Shown here: positions 1 to 9,077 of the stretch, piece by piece
How positions within the stretch are numbered: the stretch's first letter is position 1
Layout of the letters: each line of letters begins with the position of its first letter
Assembly: GCA_022842165.1 (NCBI GenBank)
Contig: JALHQC010000026.1
Location: forward strand, 1-48,857
Length of the DNA: 48,857 bases
Source: a bacterium
GTDB lineage: Bacteria; Pseudomonadota; Alphaproteobacteria; Rhizobiales; Aestuariivirgaceae
Direction of reading: 5' to 3'
Notes under the pieces: model-generated
Databases searched by the model: none
What the model was told of the DNA's origin: nothing
Seen by the model: only the letters and a program-made list of their open reading frames with translations
Program-made: the position numbers and the translations under genes

Positions 1-138
1 GGCGATCGCCTTCGCATTCTCCGGGTTGCGGCACCACACGCAGACTTGTGCGCCCTCATCGAGGAAGCGCTGGGCAACAGCCGCTCCGATTCCCGTCGAT
101 CCGCCGGTGACGATCACGCGCTTTCCCGCCAGTCTCAT
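1..138 (-). CDS. SDR family oxidoreductase, N-terminal part (runs off left edge)
   Basis: Only the first 46 codons are inside the window. They give a beta-alpha Rossmann start with the dinucleotide-binding glycine motif TGGSTGIG at about residues 11-18, which is the classical short-chain dehydrogenase/reductase cofactor site. The ATG is preceded by GAGGGGAAAAGC on the minus strand, a good ribosome binding site. The catalytic Ser-Tyr-Lys part lies outside the window, so substrate and activity cannot be judged. The glyoxalase-like gene upstream on the same strand ends 14 bases before this start, so the two are probably co-transcribed. Confidence 0.85.
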   Translation of the reverse strand, partial: MRLAGKRVIVTGGSTGIGAAVAQRFLDEGAQVCVWCRNPENAKAIA

Positions 139-152
139 GCTTTTCCCCTCAC

Positions 153-800
153 TCAGATGACATAGCCACGCGGCACCGGCGCGAAGGATGAAAGCTCCAC
201 CCGCCCCTTTTCGCTTTCCAGCGCCGCGATCACTGAAGCCTGCGGCGCCTCCGCCACGGTGATATCGAGGCCCAGCACATCGAAAATCCTGCGCAAGGCC
301 TCGGCCTCCGGCGTCCGCACTTCGAACGAGGCCAGCCTGCCTCCGGAGGGCGCCGTCACCGCTGGATGTTCGCTCTCCATCCAGTCGATGAAGAACGGCA
401 CCAGCGATCCAAAACCATGATTGCGGATGCCAAAGCAGGTCCAGCCCAACCACGTGCCATCGGGCTTCACGCGGCCGCCCGGCACCAGCGCGCTACCTTG
501 AAGGCCGGCTTTCTGCGCACGTGCGGCCACGGCCCCAAGATCGAGGCCGCCCACCGCCCAATGATAAAGCCCCGCGCCGTGAAGCCCCTTCACTTCCGGA
601 TCAAGCCCGCCATCGCCCTGGCCCGGATCGCGCCCGAGAATTTCGAGATAGGTCGAGGCGCCAAGCGCCATCACCGCATTGGCCGTGCCCTCGCCGGGAT
701 GTTCGCCGCCATAGGCAGGCGCGCAATCCATCCGCTCGGCGAAGAACCGGCGCCCCGCGGCGAGGTCGGCCGTGTACCAGACGAGATGATCAATCCTCAT
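153..800 (-). CDS. VOC / glyoxalase-like domain protein
   Basis: A 215-residue cytosolic protein that opens with MRIDHLVWYTADL, the typical first strand of a vicinal-oxygen-chelate (glyoxalase_3-like) domain. A second beta-alpha-beta-beta-beta half begins near GRLASFEVRTPE around residue 150. His-4 and a later glutamate would be candidate metal ligands; no substrate can be assigned. The reading frame stays open upstream to 977, but the residues before the MRIDHL methionine look non-homologous and would overlap the divergent MgtC gene, so I start at 800; an alternative ATG four codons upstream (812) is possible. Probably transcribed with the SDR gene that follows it. Confidence 0.8.
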   Translation of the reverse strand: MRIDHLVWYTADLAAGRRFFAERMDCAPAYGGEHPGEGTANAVMALGASTYLEILGRDPGQGDGGLDPEVKGLHGAGLYHWAVGGLDLGAVAARAQKAGLQGSALVPGGRVKPDGTWLGWTCFGIRNHGFGSLVPFFIDWMESEHPAVTAPSGGRLASFEVRTPEAEALRRIFDVLGLDITVAEAPQASVIAALESEKGRVELSSFAPVPRGYVI

Positions 801-940
801 GATGCGGGCCATGAAACGACAATTCGCACGTGCCGTCCAGCGGCCTCCTGCTTCGGAGAATTGAAGCGCGTGGAACCGCTGCCCGGATGCTGGCGTCATG
901 TTCTTTTGCCGGAAACATTCAAGGGGAGATACAGTCCGCG

Positions 941-1453
941 ATGAACGTCTGGAACAACATTTTGGAGGACATGACACTCGAACGGATCCTTCCGCAGCTC
1001 ATGGCGCTCGCCGTCGCCTATCTGCTGGCGCTTCCCATCGGCTGGAATCGCGAAGTCGAGGAGCGCACTGCGGGCCTTCGCACCTTTCCTCTTGTGGCGG
1101 TCGCCGCCTGCGGCTTCCTCCAGGCAACCGAGAGCATGATGACGGGCAGCCCCGAGGCGACCGCCCGCATCATCGAAGGCGTCATCACCGGGATAGGCTT
1201 CATCGGCGGCGGCGCAATCCTGCAGATGAAAGACCGTGTGCAGGGCACCGCGACGGCGGCGAGCCTGTGGGCAACGGGCGCAATGGGCGTGGCCGTCGGC
1301 GTCGAGAGCTATGATGTCGCCATCATCCTGACGGTCCTAACTTTTATGACGCTGGGCGTTCTCAACCGTCTGAAAAAGCAGGCCGACATCGGCAAACCTG
1401 CCGAGGGAGAGGCGGCGCACGCCGGCGTCCAGCGCGACGATAAATTGAGTTAA
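941..1453 (+). CDS. MgtC/SapB family membrane protein
   Basis: A 170-residue inner-membrane protein of the MgtC/SapB family. Family signatures are visible: the GWNRE segment after the first membrane helix (residues 34-38), AGLRTFPLVA (44-53), GIGFIGGGAIL (84-94) and the AASLWATGAMG helix (107-117). About four membrane helices are predicted by eye, and the C-terminal tail after residue 145 is short and hydrophilic, so the long C-terminal domain of virulence MgtC is absent. The start at 941 follows AAGGGGAG at 921; the longer frame from 830 lacks support. The family is linked to magnesium limitation and acid adaptation, but most short members have no proven substrate. Confidence 0.85.
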   Translation: MNVWNNILEDMTLERILPQLMALAVAYLLALPIGWNREVEERTAGLRTFPLVAVAACGFLQATESMMTGSPEATARIIEGVITGIGFIGGGAILQMKDRVQGTATAASLWATGAMGVAVGVESYDVAIILTVLTFMTLGVLNRLKKQADIGKPAEGEAAHAGVQRDDKLS

Positions 1454-1518
1454 AGCCCGTTGCGCAGCGGCCTGCACTTGGCGATACCAGAGCCAACACC
1501 TTTTACGGAGCTCTGGCG

Positions 1519-2301
1519 ATGAACAACGGCACGATGGCGCTTTTCAGTCTTAAGGGACGCTCGGCAATCGTCACAGGTGCGGGAAGCGGCATCGGCAAGG
1601 CCACGGCATTGCTGCTGGCAGCGGCAGGAGCGCGTGTCACCGTCGCCGACCTAAATGAGGAAGCCGCGGACAGCACCGCCGCAGAAATCAACTCGCAGGG
1701 CGGGTCATCGGCCGCCGACTGCGTCGACGTCACCGACGAGGTAGCCGTCGATCGCCTCTTCGCCGATGTCATGACCCGCGAAAGTCGAGTGGATATCCTC
1801 GTCAACAATGCCGGCCTGGCGATCCGGCAGCCGGCGGTCGATCTCGCCGTTTCCGATTGGCAGCGCGTGGTCGATGTCAACATGACGGCAGTCTTCCTCT
1901 GCGCCAGGGCGGCAGCGCGCTGCATGATAGCCGTGAGAGAAGGCGGCGCGATCGTCAATGTCGCCTCGATCATGGGGCTGTCCGGCGGCGGGCTTTATCC
2001 CAACATCTCATATCAGGCCACGAAGGGCGCCGTCGTGAACATGACGCGTGCACTCGCTGTCGAATGGGCGCCCGAGAAAATCCGTGTCAACGCCGTGGCG
2101 CCCACCTATGTCCGCACCCCATTCATCGCGCCGCTTCTTGGCCAGCCGGAGCTTGTGGAGAAAATCGAAGCGATGACACCGCTCCGCCGCCTCGCCGAGC
2201 CGGAAGAGGTGGCAGCAGCGATCCTGTTCCTCGCCAGCGGCGCGGCATCGATGGTGACGGGCCACACACTCCCCGTCGACGGCGGCTTCCTCGCCCAGTG
2301 A
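1519..2301 (+). CDS. SDR family NAD(P)-dependent oxidoreductase
   Basis: A full-length (260 aa) classical short-chain dehydrogenase. The cofactor motif TGAGSGIG is at residues 19-26, NNAG at 96-99, and the catalytic tetrad is complete as Asn-121, Ser-150, Tyr-165 and Lys-169. An aspartate at the end of the second strand (VADL, about residue 44) suggests a preference for NAD over NADP. The start has GGAG nine bases upstream; a second ATG at 1534 could also be used. Substrate is unknown: the family covers sugar alcohols, 3-oxoacyl-ACPs, gluconate and many others. Confidence 0.88.
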   Translation: MNNGTMALFSLKGRSAIVTGAGSGIGKATALLLAAAGARVTVADLNEEAADSTAAEINSQGGSSAADCVDVTDEVAVDRLFADVMTRESRVDILVNNAGLAIRQPAVDLAVSDWQRVVDVNMTAVFLCARAAARCMIAVREGGAIVNVASIMGLSGGGLYPNISYQATKGAVVNMTRALAVEWAPEKIRVNAVAPTYVRTPFIAPLLGQPELVEKIEAMTPLRRLAEPEEVAAAILFLASGAASMVTGHTLPVDGGFLAQ

Positions 2302-2440
2302 GCCGCCTGCCCGATTGAACGATTCGGTGCGAGCCTCCAGCCTGCTCACGCTGGTCCGGCAGCCGGATTCGGGACCTTCATCGCTTCGTCATGCAGGTCG
2401 CGCAGTTCTATCGTCTTTAGTCGAAACGGCAGGGCACAAG

Positions 2441-3355
2441 ATGATTGAAGCCGCAGAGCGCTTGCTGGGGCGCGAGGACAGTTCGTCGGTTGAAGATATC
2501 CGGTTTTCCTACTCACGCCCCGAACAGCACTGGTTCATTCGCAGCGTGATCAGAGCGATCGAAGGCATCAGCGGCCAGCCGCAGCTCGAACGGCTCTATC
2601 GTGGCTGGGCGCAGAATCCGCTTCTTGGCGAAAACATCTTCAGTGCCGCAATCCGGCTCATGCGGATCGCGATCGCCACCGACGAGGCAGCCTGGCAGCA
2701 GGTGCCACGAGACGGTCCGGTCCTTTTCGTGGCCAACCACCCGTTCGGTGTCGTCGATGGCCTGCTTATGGGCCATCTCGCCACGCGGATAAGGCCCGAC
2801 ACGAAGATCATGACGCACAGCCTGCTATGCCAGCCGCCTGAGGCAAGGGACTTTCTGTTGCCGGTTGATTTTGGCGGCACACCGGAAGCTCTGCAGACAT
2901 CGCTTCTCACCCGCCGGCGCACGCTGGAGTGGCTCACGGCGGGCCATGCCGTGGCGGTGTTTCCGGCAGGGAGTGTTTCCACCGCACAGTCGCCATTCTC
3001 GGGGCCAGCCCTCGATGCGGCGTGGCACCCCTTCGTCGGAAAGCTGGCGCGGACGCCCGGCCTTACGATCATGCCCGTCTGTTTCCACGGCCAGAACTCC
3101 AGGCTCTTTCAGTTCCTGAGCCATGTCCACTATGCGCTGCGGATCGCCCTGCTCTTCCGGGAAACCACCCGCCGCATGGGAACGTCGATCAGCGTATCTG
3201 TTGGCGCGCCAATGAAGCCTGATGAGATCGCCGCGTTTGCCACCCGGGAATCGCTGCTGAAGGCATTGCGCATCCGCACCTTGTCGCTGGCAGGCAGCAG
3301 CGGTGCGGACCCGCTTCAGGAGTTCCGCTGGCCCCGGCACATCTACTCGGGCTAG
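2441..3355 (+). CDS. Lysophospholipid acyltransferase family (PlsC-like)
   Basis: A 304-residue acyltransferase-fold protein. Motif I appears as NHPFGVVDG with His-100 and Asp-106, the HPFG variant of the usual HX4D box, found in a bacterial PlsC-related subgroup. FPAGSVS at 174-180 corresponds to the FPEGTRS substrate motif. It should transfer an acyl chain to a lysophospholipid or lyso-lipid head group at the inner membrane; the acceptor is not known. The frame is open back to a TTG at 2315, but the ATG at 2441 has an AGGG six bases before it and removes a low-complexity leader, so I use it. Confidence 0.78.
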   Translation: MIEAAERLLGREDSSSVEDIRFSYSRPEQHWFIRSVIRAIEGISGQPQLERLYRGWAQNPLLGENIFSAAIRLMRIAIATDEAAWQQVPRDGPVLFVANHPFGVVDGLLMGHLATRIRPDTKIMTHSLLCQPPEARDFLLPVDFGGTPEALQTSLLTRRRTLEWLTAGHAVAVFPAGSVSTAQSPFSGPALDAAWHPFVGKLARTPGLTIMPVCFHGQNSRLFQFLSHVHYALRIALLFRETTRRMGTSISVSVGAPMKPDEIAAFATRESLLKALRIRTLSLAGSSGADPLQEFRWPRHIYSG

Positions 3356-3431
3356 GCCTAATCCTCGAACCCTGCACCGTCACTTGATTGTCACAAACCG
3401 TCCCGATAAGTCGCGCCAATCGAGGGGCTCA

Positions 3432-4478
3432 ATGATGAAAGTCGGCATCAATGGAATGGGCCGCATCGGACGGCTGGCCTTGCGCGCCGCCATGGGTGCG
3501 GCAGAGCGTGGCAGCGACGACCCCCGCGCCGGCAACCGCCTCGATATCGTGCATGTCAACGAGATCAAGGGCGGTGCTGCAGCGACGGCGCATTTGCTCG
3601 AATTCGATTCGGTTCAGGGCCGGTGGCGCACCGCCATCTCAGCAGCCAGCGATAGCGCCATTGCCATCGGCGGCAGCAAGATCGGCTTTTCCGCATATGC
3701 CGCCCCGGCTGACATTCCCTGGGGCGATCTGGGCGTCGAACTCGTCCTCGAATGCACGGGGAAATTCATAACCTCCGCCACGATCGACGGTCATCTGAAG
3801 CGCGGCGCGAAGCGGGTGATTGTCGCGGCCCCTGTGAAGGAGCCGCAGGTGCTCAATATTGTGGTGGGCGTCAACCACCAGCTCTACGATCCCGCCAAGC
3901 ACGCGATCGTCACTGCCGCCTCCTGCACCACCAATTGCCTCGCCCCGGTGGTTAAGGTGATCCATGAAGCCCTTGGCATAAAGCACGGGCAGATCACCAC
4001 AATTCACGATCCCACCAATACCAACGTGGTGGTCGATGCGCCCCACAAGGATCTGCGCCGGGCGCGTTCCGCCATGCTGTCGCTGCAGCCGACGACGACC
4101 GGCAGCGCCACCGCCATTGCGCTGATCTATCCCGAACTCAAGGGCAAGCTCGATGGCCATGCGGTGCGCGCCCCCGTGCTGAATGCCTCCCTCACCGATT
4201 GCGTCTTCGAATTGCAGCGCGAAACCACCGCGGCGGAAGTGAACGATCTTTTCGAGGCCGCAGCCAGGGGGCCGCTTGCAGGCATTCTTGGCTACGAACC
4301 GCGTCCGCTGGTCTCGGCGGACTATGCGCGCGATACGCGCTCATCGATTGTCGATGGCCTTTCGACGCTGGTCACCGATGGCACGCTCCTCAAGGTCTAC
4401 GCCTGGTACGACAACGAGATGGGCTATGCCTGCCGCATGGTCGATCTCGCCTGCCATATGCGCGATCTCGGGGTCTGA
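3432..4478 (+). CDS. ArsJ-associated glyceraldehyde-3-phosphate dehydrogenase
   Basis: A 348-residue type I GAPDH with the NAD motif GINGMGRIG at residues 5-13 and the catalytic block SCTTNC at 164-169 (Cys-165 nucleophile, His-192 as base). Its stop codon overlaps the region just before the ArsJ start (4 bases between stop and GTG), a coupling seen in arsenate-detoxifying pairs where this enzyme forms 1-arseno-3-phosphoglycerate from glyceraldehyde-3-phosphate and arsenate. The HDPTNTN stretch after the catalytic His departs from the usual glycolytic HAYTNDQ and fits a specialised subgroup. GAGGGG precedes two adjacent ATGs (3432, 3435). A general glycolytic role cannot be excluded, but adjacency to ArsJ argues for arsenate resistance. 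Confidence 0.9.
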   Translation: MMKVGINGMGRIGRLALRAAMGAAERGSDDPRAGNRLDIVHVNEIKGGAAATAHLLEFDSVQGRWRTAISAASDSAIAIGGSKIGFSAYAAPADIPWGDLGVELVLECTGKFITSATIDGHLKRGAKRVIVAAPVKEPQVLNIVVGVNHQLYDPAKHAIVTAASCTTNCLAPVVKVIHEALGIKHGQITTIHDPTNTNVVVDAPHKDLRRARSAMLSLQPTTTGSATAIALIYPELKGKLDGHAVRAPVLNASLTDCVFELQRETTAAEVNDLFEAAARGPLAGILGYEPRPLVSADYARDTRSSIVDGLSTLVTDGTLLKVYAWYDNEMGYACRMVDLACHMRDLGV

Positions 4479-4482
4479 TGCC

Positions 4483-5706
4483 GTGACCTCCGGCACGCGC
4501 AATTACACCATCGTCACTGCCGCCTACTGGGGGTTCACACTTACCGATGGCGCACTTCGCATGCTGGTGCTGCTGCATTTTTTCCGGCTCGGCTACTCGC
4601 CCTTCACGCTGTCCTTCCTGTTTCTGCTTTACGAAGCTGCGGGGATTGCTGCCAATTTCATCGGCGGCTGGCTTGCCACGCGCTACGGCATCACGCGGAT
4701 GCTCAGCGTCGGCCTTGCCACCCAGATCATCGGCTTCCTCGTTCTTTCGGCCCTGTCGCCGGATTGGGCAGCCGCCCTGTCGGTTGCATGGGTCGTCGCC
4801 GCGCAAGGCATCTGCGGTGTCGCCAAGGACCTGACGAAGACCGCCTCCAAATCGGCGATCAAGGTGGCGGAGGCCGAAGCCCGGGCAGAGAATTCGGAAG
4901 GCCGCCTGTTCCGCTGGGTGGCGTGGTTCACGGGTTCCAAGAACGCCATGAAGGGTGCGGGCTTCTTCCTCGGCGGCCTGCTTCTCGAACTCCTCGGCTT
5001 CCGGCTTTCGCTCTGGGTGATGGCGGCATCGCTGGCATTGATCCTGCTGGGCGTCGTCATCTCGCTGCCGCCGATGATGGGCAAGCGCAAGGCCAGTTCC
5101 TCGGTGCGCGAACTCTTCGGCAAGTCGAAAGGCGTGAACCTGCTGGCGGCCGCGCGCGTCATGCTGTTTGGCGCGCGCGATGTGTGGTTCGTGGTCGGCG
5201 TGCCGGTGTTCCTCTATGCCAATGGCTGGACCTTCACCATGGTGGGCGCCTTCCTAGCGGTGTGGACGATTTTCTACGGCCTCATCCAGGCCTCGGCGCC
5301 CGCCATCATCACGCGCAGCGCCGATGGCCTGTCGCGCGAAGTGCCGGCGGCGCGGGCGTGGTCGGCGCTGTTGGCGCTGGTGCCCGTCCTCATCATCGCC
5401 ATGCTGGCAAGCAGCCTGCCCTTCAGGCCGGATGTAATCCTCGTCGCGGGCCTCGCCGTCTTCGGCGCCGCCTTCGCCGTCAATTCTTCCGTCCACTCCT
5501 ACCTGATCCTCGCCTATGCCGGTTCGGAAAAGGCGGCGGAAGACGTGGGCTTCTACTACGCCGCCAATGCCGCAGGCCGCTTCGGCGGAACCCTGCTCTC
5601 GGGCCTCCTCTACCAGTGGGGCGGCCTCACGGCCTGCCTCGCGGGCTCCGCCCTCATGCTGGCGGCATGCTTCTTGACGACGCTGCTTCTCCCAGCGAAG
5701 TCTTGA
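4483..5706 (+). CDS. arsJ: Organoarsenical efflux MFS transporter ArsJ
   Basis: A 407-residue major-facilitator protein with about 11-12 hydrophobic helices. It exports 1-arseno-3-phosphoglycerate, the labile product of the preceding GAPDH, which then breaks down outside the cell to release arsenate. Recognisable ArsJ stretches are NYTIVTAAYWGFTLTDGALR at the N-terminus, LTKTASKSAIK and WFTGSKNAMKG in the central loop. The start is the GTG at 4483, just after the GAPDH stop; the longer frame from 4276 only reads through the GAPDH gene. No arsR, arsC or ACR3 gene lies in the window. Confidence 0.92.
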   Translation: MTSGTRNYTIVTAAYWGFTLTDGALRMLVLLHFFRLGYSPFTLSFLFLLYEAAGIAANFIGGWLATRYGITRMLSVGLATQIIGFLVLSALSPDWAAALSVAWVVAAQGICGVAKDLTKTASKSAIKVAEAEARAENSEGRLFRWVAWFTGSKNAMKGAGFFLGGLLLELLGFRLSLWVMAASLALILLGVVISLPPMMGKRKASSSVRELFGKSKGVNLLAAARVMLFGARDVWFVVGVPVFLYANGWTFTMVGAFLAVWTIFYGLIQASAPAIITRSADGLSREVPAARAWSALLALVPVLIIAMLASSLPFRPDVILVAGLAVFGAAFAVNSSVHSYLILAYAGSEKAAEDVGFYYAANAAGRFGGTLLSGLLYQWGGLTACLAGSALMLAACFLTTLLLPAKS

Positions 5707-5736
5707 TACAAACCACAGCAAATTCAAAGAGTTAAC

Positions 5737-5813
5737 TGGTAGCGGGAGAGGGACTCGAACCCCCGACCCCAGGATTATGATTCCCGTGCTCTAACCAACT
5801 GAGCTACCCCGCC
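5737..5813 (-). tRNA. tRNA-Met (CAT anticodon)
   Basis: The minus strand folds as a complete cloverleaf of 77 nt with the 3' CCA encoded. The anticodon stem CGGGA/TCCTG encloses loop ATCATAA, giving anticodon CAT. The D arm (GCTC...GAGC) and T arm (GGGGG TTCGAGT CCCTC) are intact. The acceptor pairs GGCGGGG with TCCCGCT, so positions 1-72 and 7-66 are G-U wobbles. The absence of three consecutive G-C pairs at the base of the anticodon stem suggests elongator rather than initiator Met. A tRNA-Ile with lysidine is the other CAT possibility. It lies convergent to arsJ and downstream of pcs. Confidence 0.93.
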
Positions 5814-5852
5814 ACAGGTGTCGGGGCTTATAGGGAAACCGGCGGCTTGAAG

Positions 5853-6650
5853 TCAAGACGCCTGTCCGGGCTCCTCGGCGGTTTCTTCATCCTTTTTGAA
5901 GAAGGTCCGCCACAGCGAAATGAACACGAAATAGACGCTCGCCGCGATCCACACCCACAATTGTACGTCCTCGACCAGACCCCAGTCGCTGCGGTCCTTC
6001 GCCTGGATGATCAGGCTCAAAGACAATGCCGCCCAGAGAACGGTCAGCGGAATGGTGATCTCGCGCCAGTCGGTGACCCTCAAGGGATGCACGAACTTGA
6101 TCGGTACGAAGGTGAGAACGCAGAGGCAGGCAATGGTGATGAGATTGGCCCAGGGGCCTGACTGCAGGATGAAGAAATAGAGGACGACCACGTTCCACAG
6201 CGCCGGGAAGCCCACGAAATAATAGTCGTCCGATTTCATGCCGACATTGGCAAAGGTATAGCACGATACCGCCATGATGGCCGCCGCCGAGATCAGGCTC
6301 CAGGTCTGGCCGGAGAAGATGAAGTCCACCGGCGTCATATTGAACCAGTAGACCATCAGCGCCGGCACGGCGACATAGGTGAAGAAATCGATGACATTGT
6401 CGAGCGTGCGCCCATCGACATTGGGCGTATACTCCAGCACCCGCGCCTTCCGGGCCAAAGTGCCGTCGACCCCGTCAACGAAGAGGGCAAGGCCCAGCCA
6501 CATGAAGGCGGCCACGGAATCATACTTCAGCACTGAGACCAGAGCCAGAAAGCCGAGGACGATGCCGCAAGTGGTAAAGGCATGCACGGCCCAGGCAACA
6601 CCCTTTTTCACATCCCTGTCGATGTTCGGGTGCAGATTCAGCTTCGCCAC
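5853..6650 (-). CDS. pcs: Phosphatidylcholine synthase
   Basis: A 265-residue integral membrane CDP-alcohol phosphatidyltransferase that condenses CDP-diacylglycerol with choline to give phosphatidylcholine in one step, the Rhizobium-type route. The active-site motif is complete: Asp-59, Asp-62, Gly-63, Ala-66, Arg-67, Gly-80, Asp-84, Asp-88, with the longer spacing between Arg-67 and Gly-80 typical of Pcs. Further Pcs hallmarks are FPALWNVV and FVPIKFVHPLRV. About seven to eight membrane helices follow. It lies 64 bases downstream of pmtA on the same strand, so both phosphatidylcholine routes are probably co-expressed. Confidence 0.95.
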   Translation of the reverse strand: MAKLNLHPNIDRDVKKGVAWAVHAFTTCGIVLGFLALVSVLKYDSVAAFMWLGLALFVDGVDGTLARKARVLEYTPNVDGRTLDNVIDFFTYVAVPALMVYWFNMTPVDFIFSGQTWSLISAAAIMAVSCYTFANVGMKSDDYYFVGFPALWNVVVLYFFILQSGPWANLITIACLCVLTFVPIKFVHPLRVTDWREITIPLTVLWAALSLSLIIQAKDRSDWGLVEDVQLWVWIAASVYFVFISLWRTFFKKDEETAEEPGQAS

Positions 6651-6714
6651 GGCACGGTTACTCCGACTCTTCGGAAGGCGACTATAGGAAAGCCGGTCTG
6701 AGATAGCAAATGGC

Positions 6715-7362
6715 TCAACCGGCCTTGCGGAATTCCAGCATCGTGAAGAAGCCGAACGGCTTGACCGGCGTCTTCCGCAGCAGTTTCAGGTTGTTGCTGA
6801 CGAGGATCGTCTCCACCGGAAATTCCGGCCGCCAGCCCAGCCTCGCGGCATATTTCGCGAGTCCCCTCTCTACTGCGCCCCTGAACCCGTCTTCCACGCT
6901 GAAATGATTGCAGATCAGCACCGTGCCGCCGGGCTTCGTCACCCGTGCCAGTTCCTGCATCACCTTTGCAGGGTCGGGCACCACGGTCATCACGAACATG
7001 GCGGCGGCGACGTCGAAATGATCGTCCGGAAAATCTAGCGCCGTGGCGTCCATCTCAAGTAACGCCTCGATGTTCTGGCGGCGCTCGCGGTCGACCCGCT
7101 CGCGGGCCCGCGCCAGCATGTCGGGCGACAGGTCGATCCCCGTCACCTGCAGGCGGCTGGAATAATGCGGCAGGGCAAGCCCGGTGCCGACGCCCACCTC
7201 CAGAAGCCTGCCGGAAAAAGCATTCGCCCGCGCCGTAACGCTGCGCACAGCGGCTTCCACGAATTTTCCGAAGGTGTGGTCATAGACCGGCGCCCAGCGC
7301 CTGTAGGCGCTCCTGACGTCGGCCACACCGATTTCGGCCAGAGCACGGCTTCGCTGCTGCAT
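6715..7362 (-). CDS. pmtA: Phosphatidylethanolamine N-methyltransferase (Rhodobacter-type PmtA)
   Basis: A 215-residue class I SAM-dependent methyltransferase. The SAM loop EVGVGTG is at residues 55-61 and the acidic ribose ligand Asp-77 follows in GIDLS. The N-terminal YRRWAPVYDHTFG is characteristic of the UbiE-like Rhodobacter PmtA group, which methylates phosphatidylethanolamine three times to phosphatidylcholine; the C-terminal LLRKTPVKPFGFFTML supports the same group. No membrane helix: the enzyme would act at the membrane surface. Co-directional with pcs, which makes phosphatidylcholine by the alternative choline-dependent route. Confidence 0.87.
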   Translation of the reverse strand: MQQRSRALAEIGVADVRSAYRRWAPVYDHTFGKFVEAAVRSVTARANAFSGRLLEVGVGTGLALPHYSSRLQVTGIDLSPDMLARARERVDRERRQNIEALLEMDATALDFPDDHFDVAAAMFVMTVVPDPAKVMQELARVTKPGGTVLICNHFSVEDGFRGAVERGLAKYAARLGWRPEFPVETILVSNNLKLLRKTPVKPFGFFTMLEFRKAG

Positions 7363-7442
7363 GAAACATCCCTCCGCCTGCGGTCAAGTCTCCACATGGG
7401 GCGCCGGTTCCGCCCCGGCAAGGCGCATTTCCGGGGAAAATC

Positions 7443-8594
7443 TCAGCTTCTGGCGATGTAGCCGCCGCCCAGCACGCGGGCCCCGCTTCCCGCGGCATCA
7501 TACAAGACGCAGGCCTGACCGGGAGATACGCCGAATTCACCGGCAGCGATGCTCACCATTGGCCCAGCCTCGGTCTGCCGGATTGCCCCCGGAACCGGCG
7601 GCCGGGTAGACCGGATCTTGGCAAAAAGCGGCGTTTCGTGCCGCCCGACGGCGTCTGTACCCAGCCAGTTCAGACCCGAGACCCGGATATCCTTCCGGAG
7701 CAGGGCCTCGCGCGGGCCGACTATTACCCGCTTGGCATCCGCCTCGATCTTTACGACGTAAAGGGCCTCGCCCTCGGCGATCCCAAGGCCGCGGCGCTGG
7801 CCGATGGTAAAATGGATGATGCCGTCATGCCGGCCCAGCGCGCGCCCGTCGAGGTGGACGATTTCGCCCGGCTCCGCTCCGTCGGGCCGGAGTTTCAGGA
7901 TAAGGTCGGCATAGCGGCCGTCGGGCACGAAGCAGATGTCCTGGCTGTCCGGCTTGTCGGCCACGCTCAAGCCAAGCCCTGCGGCGATCGCCCGCGTTTC
8001 GGCCTTGGTCAGGCCGCCCAGCGGAAAGCGCAGATAGTCGAGCTGGGCTTGTGTGGTGGCGAACAGGAAATAGCTCTGGTCGCGGGAGAGATCGGCTGGC
8101 GTGAACATGTCGCGCCGCCCGCTGCCATCCGCCCTCGCCCGGCTTTCGACATAATGCCCGGTCGCCATCGCCGCCGCATCGAGATCGTAGGACCGCTGCA
8201 GCAAGTCGGCGAATTTCACCGTCCTGTTGCAGGTGACACAGGGGATCGGCGTTTCGCCCGCCAGATAGCTCGAGACGAATTCATCGATCACCGCTTCCTT
8301 GAAGCGCGACTCGAAATCCAGCACATAGTGCGGAATTCCCAGCGCCGCAGCCGCCCGCCGTGCATCGTGAATATCCTGGCCGGCACAGCAGGCGCCTTTC
8401 CGCCGCACGGCCTCGCCATGGTCGTAAAGCTGCAGCGTGATGCCGACGACGTCGAAGCCCGCATGCTTCAGAAGTGCTGCCGTGACGGTTGAGTCCACGC
8501 CCCCCGACATGGCGCAAACAATGCGGATCGAGGACGGGTCGCCAGCCAGGCCAACCGTCTCGCGCACACCGTCTATGAGAGCCTGCCCGATCAT
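7443..8594 (-). CDS. mnmA: tRNA-specific 2-thiouridylase MnmA
   Basis: A 383-residue cytosolic enzyme that thiolates U34 of tRNA Lys, Glu and Gln. The ATP-pyrophosphatase loop SGGVDS is at residues 30-35, the catalytic cysteines are Cys-122 (CVTCN) and Cys-221 (SQDICFVP), and the tRNA-recognition and C-terminal beta-barrel regions ([18 protein letters not shown]) are present. The frame is open to 8669, but the ATG at 8594 is preceded by AGGGCC at a suitable distance and matches the family start. Divergent from sciP across a 185-bp region that contains a CtrA-box-like sequence. Confidence 0.95.
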   Translation of the reverse strand: MIGQALIDGVRETVGLAGDPSSIRIVCAMSGGVDSTVTAALLKHAGFDVVGITLQLYDHGEAVRRKGACCAGQDIHDARRAAAALGIPHYVLDFESRFKEAVIDEFVSSYLAGETPIPCVTCNRTVKFADLLQRSYDLDAAAMATGHYVESRARADGSGRRDMFTPADLSRDQSYFLFATTQAQLDYLRFPLGGLTKAETRAIAAGLGLSVADKPDSQDICFVPDGRYADLILKLRPDGAEPGEIVHLDGRALGRHDGIIHFTIGQRRGLGIAEGEALYVVKIEADAKRVIVGPREALLRKDIRVSGLNWLGTDAVGRHETPLFAKIRSTRPPVPGAIRQTEAGPMVSIAAGEFGVSPGQACVLYDAAGSGARVLGGGYIARS

Positions 8595-8704
8595 GATTGG
8601 CCCTAGATGGGCGATTGCCCGCCAAAAGTAAACCGCGGACAAGGCTGTTTCTGTGCTGAAATGGTTCAACCCCGCTCAGGCATTCGGGAAATCTTCATTT
8701 GTAC

Positions 8705-8719
8705 TTAGGCGATTTTTAA
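8705..8719. promoter_or_regulatory. Candidate CtrA box in the mnmA-sciP divergent region
   Basis: The sequence is TTAG, seven bases, TTAA. The CtrA consensus is TTAA-N7-TTAA, so this has exact spacing and one mismatch. It lies 60 bases before the sciP start. In Caulobacter, sciP transcription depends on CtrA, which fits. The TTAA half-site faces sciP. It is a motif match only. Confidence 0.5.
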
Positions 8720-8779
8720 GCCAGCAGCCGTAGTGTCGTACCCAGTGAGTACCTTGCGTATTGAGTTGAGTTTGTATCA

Positions 8780-9055
8780 ATGAACGGTCAGTTGCGTCCA
8801 CGCGTAAACTACGTCATCGGGCCCGATGGCAGTCCGCTTACGGTCGCCGATCTTCCTCCCCCCGGCAATCAGCGCTGGGTCATCCGCCGCAAGGCGGAGG
8901 TGGTGGCGGCGGTAAGAGGTGGTTTGTTGAGTCTGGAAGAAGCGTGCGAGCGCTATGTCCTCACCGTCGAGGAGTATCTGAGTTGGCAGCGGTCGATTGA
9001 CCGCCATGGTTTGGCAGGATTGCGGACTACCCGCATCCAGGATTACCGCCAGTAG
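8780..9055 (+). CDS. sciP: CtrA inhibitor SciP (DUF1153)
   Basis: A 91-residue protein with the full DUF1153 fold: RVNYVIGPDGSPLT at the N-terminus, the RWVIRRKAEVVAAVRGGLLS helix-turn-helix entry around residues 32-51 and EACERYVLTVEEYLSW after it. In Caulobacter SciP binds CtrA and blocks its activation of target promoters in G1. The start ATG directly follows a GTATCA stretch and has no strong Shine-Dalgarno sequence. A CtrA-box-like site is upstream, and ctrA itself is 5 kb downstream. A strong terminator hairpin follows the gene at 9078, so it is a single-gene unit. Confidence 0.92.
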   Translation: MNGQLRPRVNYVIGPDGSPLTVADLPPPGNQRWVIRRKAEVVAAVRGGLLSLEEACERYVLTVEEYLSWQRSIDRHGLAGLRTTRIQDYRQ

Positions 9056-9077
9056 CGCACAGCGGCTTTGAAGTTTC

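Noticed and set aside
7638-8492. A 284-codon plus-strand frame
   Set aside because: It is antisense to mnmA, whose catalytic residues are all present.
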